Shown piece after piece: positions 28,530 to 37,343 of a stretch of 64,000 nucleotides of DNA. The notes under the pieces were generated by a model that saw only the letters and a program-made list of their open reading frames with translations, made no database searches and was not told where the DNA came from. Source of the DNA: Gramella sp. MT6 (GTDB lineage: Bacteria; Bacteroidota; Bacteroidia; Flavobacteriales; Flavobacteriaceae); the NCBI RefSeq assembly GCF_019357415.1, contig NZ_CP048410.1, forward strand, positions 2,513,001-2,577,000, given 5' to 3'. The translations under genes and the position numbers were made by a program. Every line of letters begins with the position of its first letter. The first letter of the stretch is position 1.

Positions 28530-29564
28530 TTATTTTTGTTCCAGATTTTTACTAGGAACTTTTCTGGCCAGTATTTTCCGGGGAGAAACTCCATACTTTT
28601 CTTTGAAGATCTTCGAAAAATAACTTCTACTGGATAAACCCAGTTCATACACAACCTCACTAACATTTTTATTTCCTGCCAGTAAAATATTCAGAGCCCT
28701 GGTAAGACGAACGTCCCTGATGTACTCATTCACCGTTTTTCCAAAAATTGTTTGAAAGCCTTCCTGAAGCTTATTGATGTTCACTCCCGCAACTTTAGAG
28801 AGGTCGGTCACGGTTCCAGTATTAGATATGTTGGCATCGATATATTCGACCGCCTTCTCAATGGCTTTTTTATCTTTTTCTTTCAGGCCTAATTGATTTG
28901 TTCTGGAATCATTTCGTTTGAAGCTGTTGAGCATATAACTCAGGATCTCGAGCGCTTTGGCTCCAATAAAATTGATCCTTGGAAATCCTGAAATATCACT
29001 GTTTCTAAGCTCCTTGATAGATTCTGCCGTTTTAAAACTGAAACTGGATTTTTCTGAAATTCTTTCTTTGGCACTGTGGTCATTAAACAAGTCAAAGAAA
29101 ATAGGTTCCAGCTGCTTAAGGTCGAATGATAGATACTCCTGAAACTTGAGTCGGTCTATTTCAAGATAGCATAGCACCACTTCCTCATTTTTAGGAAAAT
29201 GAAGGTTATGAGTTTCCTGTTCCTTGGGAGCAGCAATAATGTACTCGTGCTCAATGATCGAGGTGCATTCCTCGTTATGTGCAAAACTACTGCTTAAAGA
29301 GCCTTCAACACAATAGATAAATCTAATGGGTTTTGCATGAAGATGATAAAGGTTCAACTGCAGTTCCTCCTTCAGTTTACATTCATAGGTATAAAGGCCA
29401 ATACCATTTGGAAAGTTTATAACTCTAATTTGACCTTCTCCCTTCGATCTAGGGATTTTTAAAATGAACTCTCCCAGGTTTTCGCTGTATATCGTCCCGA
29501 AGTGATTTGCCAGTTCCGGAATTATGTCGTCTACATCATTTAGTTCTAAATGATAAGTATCCAT
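28530..29564 (-). CDS. AraC-family transcriptional regulator
   Basis: This 344-aa protein has a C-terminal AraC/XylS double helix-turn-helix in about residues 240-335. The first HTH includes TDLSKVAGVNINKLQEGF. The second includes VSEVVYELGLSSRSYFSKIFKEKYGVSPRKIL, the usual family signature. The N-terminal 220 residues would hold the effector domain and resemble cupin-like input domains only in general character. Target genes are not evident: it follows the ABC permease gene by 145 bp on the same strand, without an obvious terminator. Confidence 0.9.
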   Translation of the reverse strand: MDTYHLELNDVDDIIPELANHFGTIYSENLGEFILKIPRSKGEGQIRVINFPNGIGLYTYECKLKEELQLNLYHLHAKPIRFIYCVEGSLSSSFAHNEECTSIIEHEYIIAAPKEQETHNLHFPKNEEVVLCYLEIDRLKFQEYLSFDLKQLEPIFFDLFNDHSAKERISEKSSFSFKTAESIKELRNSDISGFPRINFIGAKALEILSYMLNSFKRNDSRTNQLGLKEKDKKAIEKAVEYIDANISNTGTVTDLSKVAGVNINKLQEGFQTIFGKTVNEYIRDVRLTRALNILLAGNKNVSEVVYELGLSSRSYFSKIFKEKYGVSPRKILARKVPSKNLEQK

Positions 29565-29709
29565 TTGATCATTTTAGTTGGTTAAAAGAAATGACTTTAA
29601 AATTACGGTCTAGGCTAGAATTTTCGGAAAAAACTCAGTTAAACTTATACTAAATGATTTGGTTTTAAATGGTGGAATTCTGATTTGTAAGTATTTATTG
29701 ATTATACAA

Positions 29710-32268
29710 TTAATTAGCTTCTTTCCGAAGCACCACTAACGGCGGACTTTTTATCACACTCAAACTATTTCCTAAACCAATGCTCATCACCAGTAAGATA
29801 ATACCTGGCAGAAGAACCAAAAATGGGATCCATGATGGGATGAAAGTGGTTTCAAAAACAAAATAACCTAATAGCAAACTACTAATTAGAGATAATAAGA
29901 TCCCCGATAATGCCCCAAGAACGCCCAGGTAGAAATATTCCAGCGCAAGGATTTTTAATATCTGGTCACTTCTTGCTCCCAGGGTTCTCAAAAGAACACT
30001 TTCTCTAATACGTTGGTATTTGCTGGTTCGCACAGCACCTATTAACACGATAATTCCAGTGAGAATACTGAAGAAAGCCATGAAGTTTATAAGCCATGAG
30101 ATCTTGGTAAGGATCTTTTCGATTAGGGTTAATACCTGCCTAAGGTCAATAATGGTAAGGTTTGGGAATTTCTCTACCAGGCTTTGCTGCAGGTCTGCAG
30201 ATATTGTTTCATCTGGAACCTTTGTTGTAAGCACTCTGAATTGAGGAGCATCCTCTAGCACGCCAGTTGGGAATACTATTGAAAAATTTAACTGCATCCT
30301 GCTCCAGTCTACAGCTCTGATACTTCCCACAACGGTATTCAGCAAAACTCCCTGAACATTAAAATTAACTTTATCGCCAACACTTACCTTCGCATCTTCA
30401 GCAAAATTATTGCTAACTGAAATTGGGATGATTTCACTTTGAGGTTTTTCTCCTATGAATTCTCCCTGTTCGAGAACTTCGGAATCTATTAAAGAATCCC
30501 TATAGGTAGTTCTGAATTCGTGGTCCAGGATCCAACCGTTTACCCTGGAAGTTGTGTCATCTCTAATTTCGTTAACCGATCTTCCCTTAATACTTTCAAC
30601 TCTCATGCTCACAATTGGAATATTTTCCAGAACTGGTAATTGCTGTGAATTTATTGTTTGAGCAACTTTCTCCTGCTGGTCTGTTTGTACATCCAGAAGG
30701 ATCATATTAGGACTATTAGCCTGTTCGTCCAGACTTGCCTGCGCCAATAGCAGATCTTTGGTGAAATAAAGGGTGCTAATCAAAAAAGTTCCAATTCCTA
30801 TGGCCAGCACGAGAATAAGCGTTTGATTCTGAGGTCTGAAAAGATTCAATAAGCTCTGCCTCGGAATAAATCCCCAACTAGTAGGAAAATACCTTTTTAT
30901 AGCCTTCATGAATAAGTTTGCAACACCGGCTAGCAGGGAAAAGGTAATAATGATACCAAGTACAAAGAATATAGAATATTTCCAGTCTTCCAGCAGCCAG
31001 AAAGCGAAAAGAAAAATGAAAAGGAAGATACCTGTTAATACCAGGATTCCAGCTTTTTTAGAGCTGGAACTTTCGGTACCCTGAACCCTTAAGGTCTGCA
31101 GCGGTGAAACGTATAATGTCCCTATCAAGGGATATAAAGCGAATAATACAGACATGAGCACGCCCAATAAAATCCCCATAAAGATCACTCTGGGATCAAA
31201 GGAGATTTGTACATCAACCGGTAGTATATCCTGCAAGATCAAAGGAAATAGTTGCTGAAGCATTAAGCCGAGTAAAGTTCCCGCAATACCGCCAATAAAA
31301 CCGATAATGGCGATCTGAATGAGATATATTGAAAAGGTTTGTTTTTTGGTTGCGCCAAGACACTTTAAAACCGCGATAGATTTCAGTTTTTCTTTTATAT
31401 AAATATGGATAGCACTGGCAATACCCACACATCCCAATAGTAGTGCAATAAAGGCGACCAGATTGAGGAATTTACCAAAATTCTCATAGCGACGTCCCAA
31501 TCTTGCACTCGTAGAGGTATGAGTATCCAGGTCTGCATCATTAGCATCAAGAATGGGATCGAGCTTTTCATCGAACTTTTCCAGGTCCAGATTGGGATCG
31601 GCTAGGAAATAATAATTGTAACCAATTCTACTGCCAGTTTGAATAAGGCCGGTCTTTTCAATAAAACTATGAGGGATAATTACCGGGGGAGCAATTGAGC
31701 TAAAAAGAGCCGCGCTTCCCGGAACCGATTTTAAAGCCCCACCAACCGGTAATTCAATATTTCCTATTTTGATCTTATCTCCCTTTTCAATTCCTAATTG
31801 AAGCATCAAGGTAGCATTTACTAAGGCCACTCCTTTTTCCTGATATTCTTTTGCTGCCGAAACAGGTTCAGTTTCAAGTTCACCATAAAATGGAAAACCA
31901 CCTTTTATACCTCGAACCCTAACTAGTTTGGTTCCTTCTGTTCCCGGGAAAGCTGCCATGGAGGCAAAACTTATCTCTTCGGCTTTGGGTCCTCCCAGGG
32001 AATCCATAATAAAAGAGACCCTTTCATTAGGCTGGTTTTCAAGGTCAATAATATAATCGGCTCCCATTAGGGATTTAGATTGAAGCGCAATATTTTCCTT
32101 TAGGTTATTGCTAAAGGACTGTATGGAAACAACTGCAGCGATCCCAAGTACAATGGATGCCATAAACAACAGAAGCTTTCTGCTGCTCGCTTTTCCATCC
32201 CTAATGGCCATTTTCAAGAGCCAGTTGAACCCTGCTTTCGCTGAACTTTTTGGTTTAGATGCAGCCAT
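29710..32268 (-). CDS. ABC transporter permease, YbbP-like FtsX/MacB family
   Basis: This 852-aa integral membrane protein has an N-terminal membrane anchor, a large periplasmic domain, an FtsX domain at about 265-390, further central membrane helices and a second FtsX domain at about 725-845. This is the YbbP plan, in contrast to the shorter LolC/MacB. Such exporters pair with a LolD-like ATPase, encoded here immediately upstream with a 2-bp gap. The esterase gene tesA is divergent next to them, as in the tesA-ybbA-ybbP cluster of E. coli. The substrate is unknown, possibly a lipid or lysolipid. Confidence 0.86.
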   Translation of the reverse strand: MAASKPKSSAKAGFNWLLKMAIRDGKASSRKLLLFMASIVLGIAAVVSIQSFSNNLKENIALQSKSLMGADYIIDLENQPNERVSFIMDSLGGPKAEEISFASMAAFPGTEGTKLVRVRGIKGGFPFYGELETEPVSAAKEYQEKGVALVNATLMLQLGIEKGDKIKIGNIELPVGGALKSVPGSAALFSSIAPPVIIPHSFIEKTGLIQTGSRIGYNYYFLADPNLDLEKFDEKLDPILDANDADLDTHTSTSARLGRRYENFGKFLNLVAFIALLLGCVGIASAIHIYIKEKLKSIAVLKCLGATKKQTFSIYLIQIAIIGFIGGIAGTLLGLMLQQLFPLILQDILPVDVQISFDPRVIFMGILLGVLMSVLFALYPLIGTLYVSPLQTLRVQGTESSSSKKAGILVLTGIFLFIFLFAFWLLEDWKYSIFFVLGIIITFSLLAGVANLFMKAIKRYFPTSWGFIPRQSLLNLFRPQNQTLILVLAIGIGTFLISTLYFTKDLLLAQASLDEQANSPNMILLDVQTDQQEKVAQTINSQQLPVLENIPIVSMRVESIKGRSVNEIRDDTTSRVNGWILDHEFRTTYRDSLIDSEVLEQGEFIGEKPQSEIIPISVSNNFAEDAKVSVGDKVNFNVQGVLLNTVVGSIRAVDWSRMQLNFSIVFPTGVLEDAPQFRVLTTKVPDETISADLQQSLVEKFPNLTIIDLRQVLTLIEKILTKISWLINFMAFFSILTGIIVLIGAVRTSKYQRIRESVLLRTLGARSDQILKILALEYFYLGVLGALSGILLSLISSLLLGYFVFETTFIPSWIPFLVLLPGIILLVMSIGLGNSLSVIKSPPLVVLRKEAN

Positions 32269-32270
32269 AA

Positions 32271-32951
32271 TTAAACGTTTACCGTTTCCATGATCCTGCC
32301 ACCTTTCAACCTCAGGATACGCTGAGTTTTTTGAGCCAGTTCCATATCATGGGTTACAATGACCAGCGTTGTGCCAGATTCTTCATTTAATTCGATAAGG
32401 AGTTCTATAACTTTTTTTCCCGTTTCTTCATCAAGGTTTCCAGTCGGTTCGTCAGCAAAAAGTATTTCAGGTTTATTGCTAAAAGCCCTGGCCACAGCCA
32501 CTCGCTGCTGTTCGCCGCCAGATAACTGGGAAGGGTAGTGGTCGTAGCGGTCTCCCAGGCCAACTTTTTCCAGAAGTTCTTTACCAATTCTGGTAGCATC
32601 TGGATCTCCTCTTAATTCCAATGGAACAGCTACATTCTCGAGGGCGGTAAGCGTTGGTATCAATTGAAAATCCTGGAACACAAAACCAACTTTTTTATTT
32701 CTTAAGATCGCTCTTTGATCTTCATTGAGATCGTTTAATTGCGTTCCACAAAGTTCTATTTGGCCAGAATCAGGTTGATCCAGACCGGCACATAGGCCTA
32801 AAAGGGTAGTTTTTCCACTTCCGGAAGGACCTACGATGGCAAAGGTTTCTTTCTCTTCAATTTCAAAACTGATATCTTCCAGAACAGTTAGTTCTTTTGA
32901 ACCGCTTCGGTAGCTTTTCTTCAGATTTTGAATACTTAATATTTTTGCCAT
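32271..32951 (-). CDS. ABC transporter ATPase, YbbA/LolD type
   Basis: This 226-aa ATPase has Walker A GPSGSGKTTLL, signature LSGGEQQRVAVARAF, Walker B ILFADEPTGNLD and the switch His in VIVTHD. It energises the FtsX-type permease encoded downstream. The start at 32951 (MAKILSIQNLKKSY) is preferred. A TTG 12 codons upstream would add only a lysine-rich tail and begins inside the promoter region shared with tesA. Confidence 0.92.
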   Translation of the reverse strand: MAKILSIQNLKKSYRSGSKELTVLEDISFEIEEKETFAIVGPSGSGKTTLLGLCAGLDQPDSGQIELCGTQLNDLNEDQRAILRNKKVGFVFQDFQLIPTLTALENVAVPLELRGDPDATRIGKELLEKVGLGDRYDHYPSQLSGGEQQRVAVARAFSNKPEILFADEPTGNLDEETGKKVIELLIELNEESGTTLVIVTHDMELAQKTQRILRLKGGRIMETVNV

Positions 32952-33022
32952 CTTCTTTCTTTTAGGTTTCTTTATCAATTCAAACAAAATAAAGAAATGA
33001 TTTCAATAAAATCTACTGAACC

Positions 33023-33727
33023 ATGAGAAGCTTCACCTTATTTTTATCATTGTTTATGTTCCTCATTTTCACTTCTTGCGGCGATACCGCCAAAAAAGAG
33101 GAGAAAGATACTGCTGAAGAGGCTACCAACAGTGATGTAGCCGCAGAAGAGGATAATAAAGTAATACTTTTCTTTGGTGATAGTCTTACTGCGGGTTACG
33201 GGCTTGAGCAGGGGGAAGCATTTCCCGCGATCATTCAGCAGAAGATAGATTCACTAGGACTTTCATACCAGGTGGTGAATGCTGGATTAAGCGGAGAAAC
33301 TACCTCTGGCGGGAAGAATAGAATAGATTGGGTGCTTAAACAAAATGTAGATGTCTTTATTCTGGAGTTGGGAGCAAATGATGGTTTACGCGGTATACAG
33401 CTTTCAGAGACCAGAACGAATTTACAGGAGATCATTGATTTTGTACGCGGAAAAAATCCGGATATTGAGATCATTCTCGCCGGAATGCAGATCCCGCCGA
33501 ATATGGGTCAGGATTATACCACTGAATTCAGAAATATCTTCCCGGAACTTGCCAAAAAAAATAATGTTCACCTTATCCCATTCCTCCTGGAAGGTGTTGC
33601 TGGAGATCCGGAACTTAATCAGCAAGACGGAATCCACCCAACTGCTGAAGGACAAGAGATCCTTGCAGAAAATGTCTGGGATGTTTTAAAGCCTGTTCTT
33701 ACGGAAGAAATGCAGAAAGCTGAGTAA
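33023..33727 (+). CDS. tesA: TesA-like GDSL/SGNH esterase lipoprotein
   Basis: This 234-aa protein carries a lipoprotein signal (FLIFTSC, Cys near residue 19) and an acidic linker, then an SGNH hydrolase domain. Blocks seen are FGDSLTAGYG with Ser54, the glycine block in NAGLSGETT, ELGANDGLRG (Asn) and DGIHPTAEGQ (Asp/His). It matches arylesterase / lysophospholipase L1 TesA, which hydrolyses acyl esters and thioesters. It is divergent from the YbbA/YbbP exporter genes by 71 bp, a linkage conserved in proteobacteria. The lipid anchor differs from the soluble E. coli TesA. Confidence 0.9.
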   Translation: MRSFTLFLSLFMFLIFTSCGDTAKKEEKDTAEEATNSDVAAEEDNKVILFFGDSLTAGYGLEQGEAFPAIIQQKIDSLGLSYQVVNAGLSGETTSGGKNRIDWVLKQNVDVFILELGANDGLRGIQLSETRTNLQEIIDFVRGKNPDIEIILAGMQIPPNMGQDYTTEFRNIFPELAKKNNVHLIPFLLEGVAGDPELNQQDGIHPTAEGQEILAENVWDVLKPVLTEEMQKAE

Positions 33728-33733
33728 TTAGGA

Positions 33734-34537
33734 TTATTCAGGCCATTCTAGAAATATCGTAATATCAACATCAGCATCTTCTTTAATAATGTGAATTTCC
33801 GAGGGTTTTTCATATTGAAGAGGATATAGGTTTACGGTCATTCCCGACGCATCTCGAGCTAAATCAGATCCTATGCCTCCTTCGTCATGATCTCCAATAC
33901 CTACTTCGAAATTTGCATAAGGAGCGATGAATAATTCTTCATCCCTTAGCTCAAACTCCAGTTTTTCTTCGTTAGGATAGATCTCAGAAAGGAACCAGCG
34001 GCCTTTACTTCTATCTTCGTTGGCGAAATTCCAGCTGAAAGCCTTGTTTATAGCGAAGACAATATCTGCCAGTCTTTCCGGATCATTCTCCGCATACTGC
34101 TCATCATAAGTTCCATGAATGTTGTAAAAAGAATTGATCTTTAATCCTGTTATCTGCACAGCATCTCCGCGGTTAACGGTTACATCGATAGATTTAGTGA
34201 TCTGCTTCCCGTTAATATCGGTAAAAACATAGTTCATTTTTTCTAAGCCCACATTAGGAAGCTGATAGTGGAGGGTTTCGAACTGGCTATCTATAACTCC
34301 GCTTTCACCATCTCCACCTACTGATACACTGCCATTTTCGAAGATCTGCTTGATCTCATGAATTTGGGAATTAGAACTCACCTTTATGGTAAATGGCATG
34401 TCTACTAAGGCAAATTCAGCAGAAGGGGTAAGGGTAACTTCAAAATTAATTTCAGGTTCATTTTCAATGATTTCTGAAGAATCTGAGGAGCAGGATAGCA
34501 TCCCGAATAGGGCTATCAGCAATAAAAATCTTTTCAT
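33734..34537 (-). CDS. Lipoprotein of unknown function
   Basis: This 267-aa protein has a clear lipobox signal (LLIALFGMLSCSS, Cys near residue 16) followed by a Ser/Glu-rich linker. The remainder looks beta-rich (EVTLTPSAEFALVDMPFTIKV...) and contains an Asp/Gly-rich stretch GIGDHDEGGIGSD. I do not recognise the family; a surface or periplasmic beta-sandwich protein is the most that can be said. It ends 6 bp from convergent tesA and is preceded by the paralogous membrane protein pair on the same strand (36-bp gap). Confidence 0.75.
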   Translation of the reverse strand: MKRFLLLIALFGMLSCSSDSSEIIENEPEINFEVTLTPSAEFALVDMPFTIKVSSNSQIHEIKQIFENGSVSVGGDGESGVIDSQFETLHYQLPNVGLEKMNYVFTDINGKQITKSIDVTVNRGDAVQITGLKINSFYNIHGTYDEQYAENDPERLADIVFAINKAFSWNFANEDRSKGRWFLSEIYPNEEKLEFELRDEELFIAPYANFEVGIGDHDEGGIGSDLARDASGMTVNLYPLQYEKPSEIHIIKEDADVDITIFLEWPE

Positions 34538-34573
34538 TTTATAAAAATGGATTGTAGATCCAAATGTAAATAT

Positions 34574-34981
34574 TTATGGCTTCGATTTTGAAATTTTTTT
34601 CTTGCTCTGAAATCTTTTAAGAACATACGAGGAGCATAGGGATATGGCCGCTGTGGTTCCCAGTCCACCGCCAAAACCTTCAAAAAAGGAACCCGTTAAG
34701 AGATATAAGATTGAAAATATAATTCCAGAGATCCCAATGATCCAGTATTTCCTGATCACTCTGGAACTTGCCATGCCAACAAAGGAAGCTCCCATGATCA
34801 CCAGTGGAATATTTATAGTGTAATATTCATCAAATAAATCCGGAAAAAAATGAAAAAATCCACCTGCGATAACAGATATAGCCGCAGAAGCCATTACCCC
34901 GCCTAATTGTAAGCGATTATTCAGATAAAAAGTGGCGAGAGCGGCAATAAAGCCCGAAATTATAATGATAACTATATCCAT
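34574..34981 (-). CDS. Small integral membrane protein, tandem paralogue B
   Basis: This 135-aa protein is almost wholly hydrophobic, with 4 to 5 predicted membrane helices and a basic C-terminus (KKKISKSKP). It aligns with the last 125 residues of its upstream neighbour: TFYLNNRLQLGG against TYWLNVELDLGT, and GFGGGLGT against GFGGKLGT. The genes are 1 bp apart, so it is a tandem duplicate probably made together with the first copy. Family and function are not recognised. Confidence 0.78.
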   Translation of the reverse strand: MDIVIIIISGFIAALATFYLNNRLQLGGVMASAAISVIAGGFFHFFPDLFDEYYTINIPLVIMGASFVGMASSRVIRKYWIIGISGIIFSILYLLTGSFFEGFGGGLGTTAAISLCSSYVLKRFQSKKKISKSKP

Positions 34982-34982
34982 C

Positions 34983-35537
34983 TTAGAAAAATAAGAACAG
35001 GATGAGTGACATTAAAGAAACTCCGCCAAAGGCGACAGTACCCAGTTTACCACCAAAACCGTGCAGCGTGCTTTTAGAAATTATAAGTATAATCCCGGTG
35101 AAAAGGCCTGCAAAAGAAATGAAGGTATATCCGTTAGCTAAAAACGGGGCAGTCATTCCTGCGAATGCTCCACAATATATGGCTGCGGGTAATTCTCTTA
35201 AAGTATCTGATCTTCTATTGATAAATGGAATGAAAGAGCTTAAAAGTCCAGTGATCCCGGCTGAAAGGACGGTACCAAGGTCAAGTTCAACATTCAGCCA
35301 ATAAGTGGTTACAGCACCAATAATGCTGAGAATTATAAGTAACAAATCGATTCTTCTAAAAACAGATCTTTCGGGTTTATGATTTTTGTAATAGAAGTGA
35401 GCCAATAACAACCCGATTAAAATCAGAAAAAGTAGGGACAGGGAGTCAGCCTGATTTTCATAAATCGCGGCTATGATGAAAGAAAAATGCAGGGTAATGA
35501 ATATTAGAACCGGTGATTTTTTAAAGAGGTTTCGCAC
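34983..35537 (-). CDS. Integral membrane protein, tandem paralogue A
   Basis: This 184-aa hydrophobic protein has an extra N-terminal portion (about 60 residues, two membrane helices and the basic turn NHKPERSVFRR) before the region shared with the downstream gene. Conserved features of the pair are TYWLNVELDLGT, CGAFAGMTAPF and a GFGGKLGT motif before the last helix. The pattern suggests a two-subunit membrane complex or a transporter-like heterodimer, which is inference. The gap upstream to the divergent amine oxidase gene is 244 bp. Confidence 0.78.
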   Translation of the reverse strand: MRNLFKKSPVLIFITLHFSFIIAAIYENQADSLSLLFLILIGLLLAHFYYKNHKPERSVFRRIDLLLIILSIIGAVTTYWLNVELDLGTVLSAGITGLLSSFIPFINRRSDTLRELPAAIYCGAFAGMTAPFLANGYTFISFAGLFTGIILIISKSTLHGFGGKLGTVAFGGVSLMSLILFLFF

Positions 35538-35781
35538 GCTTTCAGATTAGAAATGTCTTCAGAATTTGCTGTCTGCAAAAATGGGAAATTTTAAAATTCT
35601 TTCTTAGCGAATATTGTTCAGGTTATCTATAAAATCTGCTTTTAATAGATGGGACTCAGTTTATCGCCGTTTTTTTCTTAATTTAAATAGTGTCAAAAAA
35701 TTGTAAATCAGTGTTTTTATATCTCGCTAAGTCATAAGATTAGATTCTATTTAATTTTTACTAACCATCAAAGCCTTTGAT

Positions 35782-37269
35782 ATGGATAAAATTGAAAAAA
35801 ACCACATTTCCCGAAAATTATTCGTGCAACAATTGGGACTTGGCGCCTTGGGAACAGGAATTATATTTCCCGGAATGCTTTCTGCTCAAAGCTTTTTAAC
35901 TACTAAAACCAGTCAGCCAAAAAATATTCTCGTACTTGGAGCTGGTCTTGCCGGGCTGGGGGCGGCATGGGAACTTAGAAATGCAGGCCATAAAGTAACG
36001 GTTCTTGAAGCCCGTGACCGACCAGGAGGAAGAGTTTCTACGATAAGAGAACCTTTTGCAGATGGATTATATGCTGAAGAAGGTGCCGCAGGATATTCAT
36101 CGTCTTATACACATGCCTTAAAGTTTATTGATGAATTTGGTTTGGAAAGGATTCCCTGGCCAGTGCCGGAGAAGGCCGTTACCTATCACTTAAATGGTAA
36201 GGCTTTTACAGTAGGACCTAATGAAACCGTAGAATGGCCATTTGATCTAACCCCGGAAGAACAAAAAATGGGTCCTATGGGAATGGTGGTAAAATATATT
36301 CTAAAAACATTACCACCGGAGATAGGTAATCCACAAAGCTGGAATGAACCACCTCTGATAAAAATGGATCAAATTTCCCTGGCTGAGTATTTAAAACAAC
36401 AGGGAGCCAGTGATGGAGCAGTAGAACTATTTAAAAATACTATGTGGTTCGCTGCCAAACCCGACGAAACTTCAGGACTCTCGATGGCGGTATCTGACGC
36501 CGGACTTTTTATGGGAGGAACTCCTTTTACCCTAAAAGGAGGTAATGACAAACTTCCCCGGGAAATGGCAAAAAGATTACAGGAGAATATTCAGTATAAT
36601 GTTGTGGTAGATAAAGTGAAAGATTCTGATAATGGAGTAGTAGTTTCAGCAAAAATGAACGGTAATCCTAAGGAATTCAGTGCAGATGAAGTAATTGTCA
36701 CTTTCCCCTTGAAAGTCCTTGAGAAAATATCTTTCGAACCTGCCTTGCCTGCAGAAAAGCTTACTGCAATAAGGGATATTCCAGTAATGAATATTAACCG
36801 TACTTATTTACAGGTAGATGAGCCCTTCTGGAAGAAAAATGACCTTTCTGGAGTAGCTTATACAGATCTTGATGTAAGGGCAATAAACCCCATCTTAAAT
36901 TCTGATAATCCAGATTCTAGTCCTGCTATTCTTGAAAGTATGGTAGCCGGCCCATTCGCTACAAATATCGAAAACTCTTCAGATGAAAAGATAAAAAGGA
37001 TGATGCAAGATTCTATCAAAAGAGTATTTCCAGATTTTGAAGGCCATTTTCAAAAGGCCCATGTAAAAGGTTGGAGTAAGGATCCATATGCCTTAGGCGG
37101 TCCTAGCTGGCCTGCGCCGGGAGATGTTTCCACTCATCTGGAAAATTTACAGGCTCCTCATGGTAATATTCATTTTGCAGGAGAACACACCAGCATTTTG
37201 AGAAGTACGATGGAAGGGGCGCTACGCTCTGGGGTTCGAGCGGCAAATGCGGTTCATGAAATAGGATGA
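35782..37269 (+). CDS. Exported flavin-containing amine oxidase
   Basis: This 495-aa protein has an N-terminal SRKLFVQQLGLGALGTG stretch resembling a Tat signal, although with Arg-Lys in place of the usual twin Arg. The FAD-binding motif NILVLGAGLAGLGAAWEL and the GGRV motif (RPGGRVST) follow at about residues 47-90. The C-terminal flavin motif HFAGEHTS...GTMEGAL-like region (here STMEGALRSG) closes the fold. It belongs to the monoamine oxidase / NAD(P)-binding amino-oxidase group; the amine substrate is unknown. It is a single gene with a terminator shared with the convergent M49 gene. Confidence 0.88.
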   Translation: MDKIEKNHISRKLFVQQLGLGALGTGIIFPGMLSAQSFLTTKTSQPKNILVLGAGLAGLGAAWELRNAGHKVTVLEARDRPGGRVSTIREPFADGLYAEEGAAGYSSSYTHALKFIDEFGLERIPWPVPEKAVTYHLNGKAFTVGPNETVEWPFDLTPEEQKMGPMGMVVKYILKTLPPEIGNPQSWNEPPLIKMDQISLAEYLKQQGASDGAVELFKNTMWFAAKPDETSGLSMAVSDAGLFMGGTPFTLKGGNDKLPREMAKRLQENIQYNVVVDKVKDSDNGVVVSAKMNGNPKEFSADEVIVTFPLKVLEKISFEPALPAEKLTAIRDIPVMNINRTYLQVDEPFWKKNDLSGVAYTDLDVRAINPILNSDNPDSSPAILESMVAGPFATNIENSSDEKIKRMMQDSIKRVFPDFEGHFQKAHVKGWSKDPYALGGPSWPAPGDVSTHLENLQAPHGNIHFAGEHTSILRSTMEGALRSGVRAANAVHEIG

Positions 37270-37293
37270 AGATTCAGACCTATAAATTAAAGA

Positions 37294-37323
37294 AAATGCC
37301 AGTAGATCTTTCTACCGGCATTT
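37294..37323. terminator. Terminator between the amine oxidase and M49 genes
   Basis: AAATGCC and GTAGA at 37294-37306 pair with TCTAC and GGCATTT at 37311-37323, with one mismatch that becomes a G-U pair in the minus-strand RNA. T-rich sequence flanks the stem. It lies between two convergent stop codons and probably serves both genes. Confidence 0.75.
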
Positions 37324-37343
37324 CTATTTCAATACAAAAAGTT

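Noticed and set aside
32952..32987. TTG start extending the ABC ATPase by 12 residues
   Set aside because: The extension is a lysine-rich tail outside the ABC fold, and the ATG at 32951 gives the usual family N-terminus.
35603..35731. 7-bp inverted repeat CTTAGCG/CGCTAAG before the amine oxidase gene
   Set aside because: Short arms 115 bp apart are expected by chance in AT-rich sequence.
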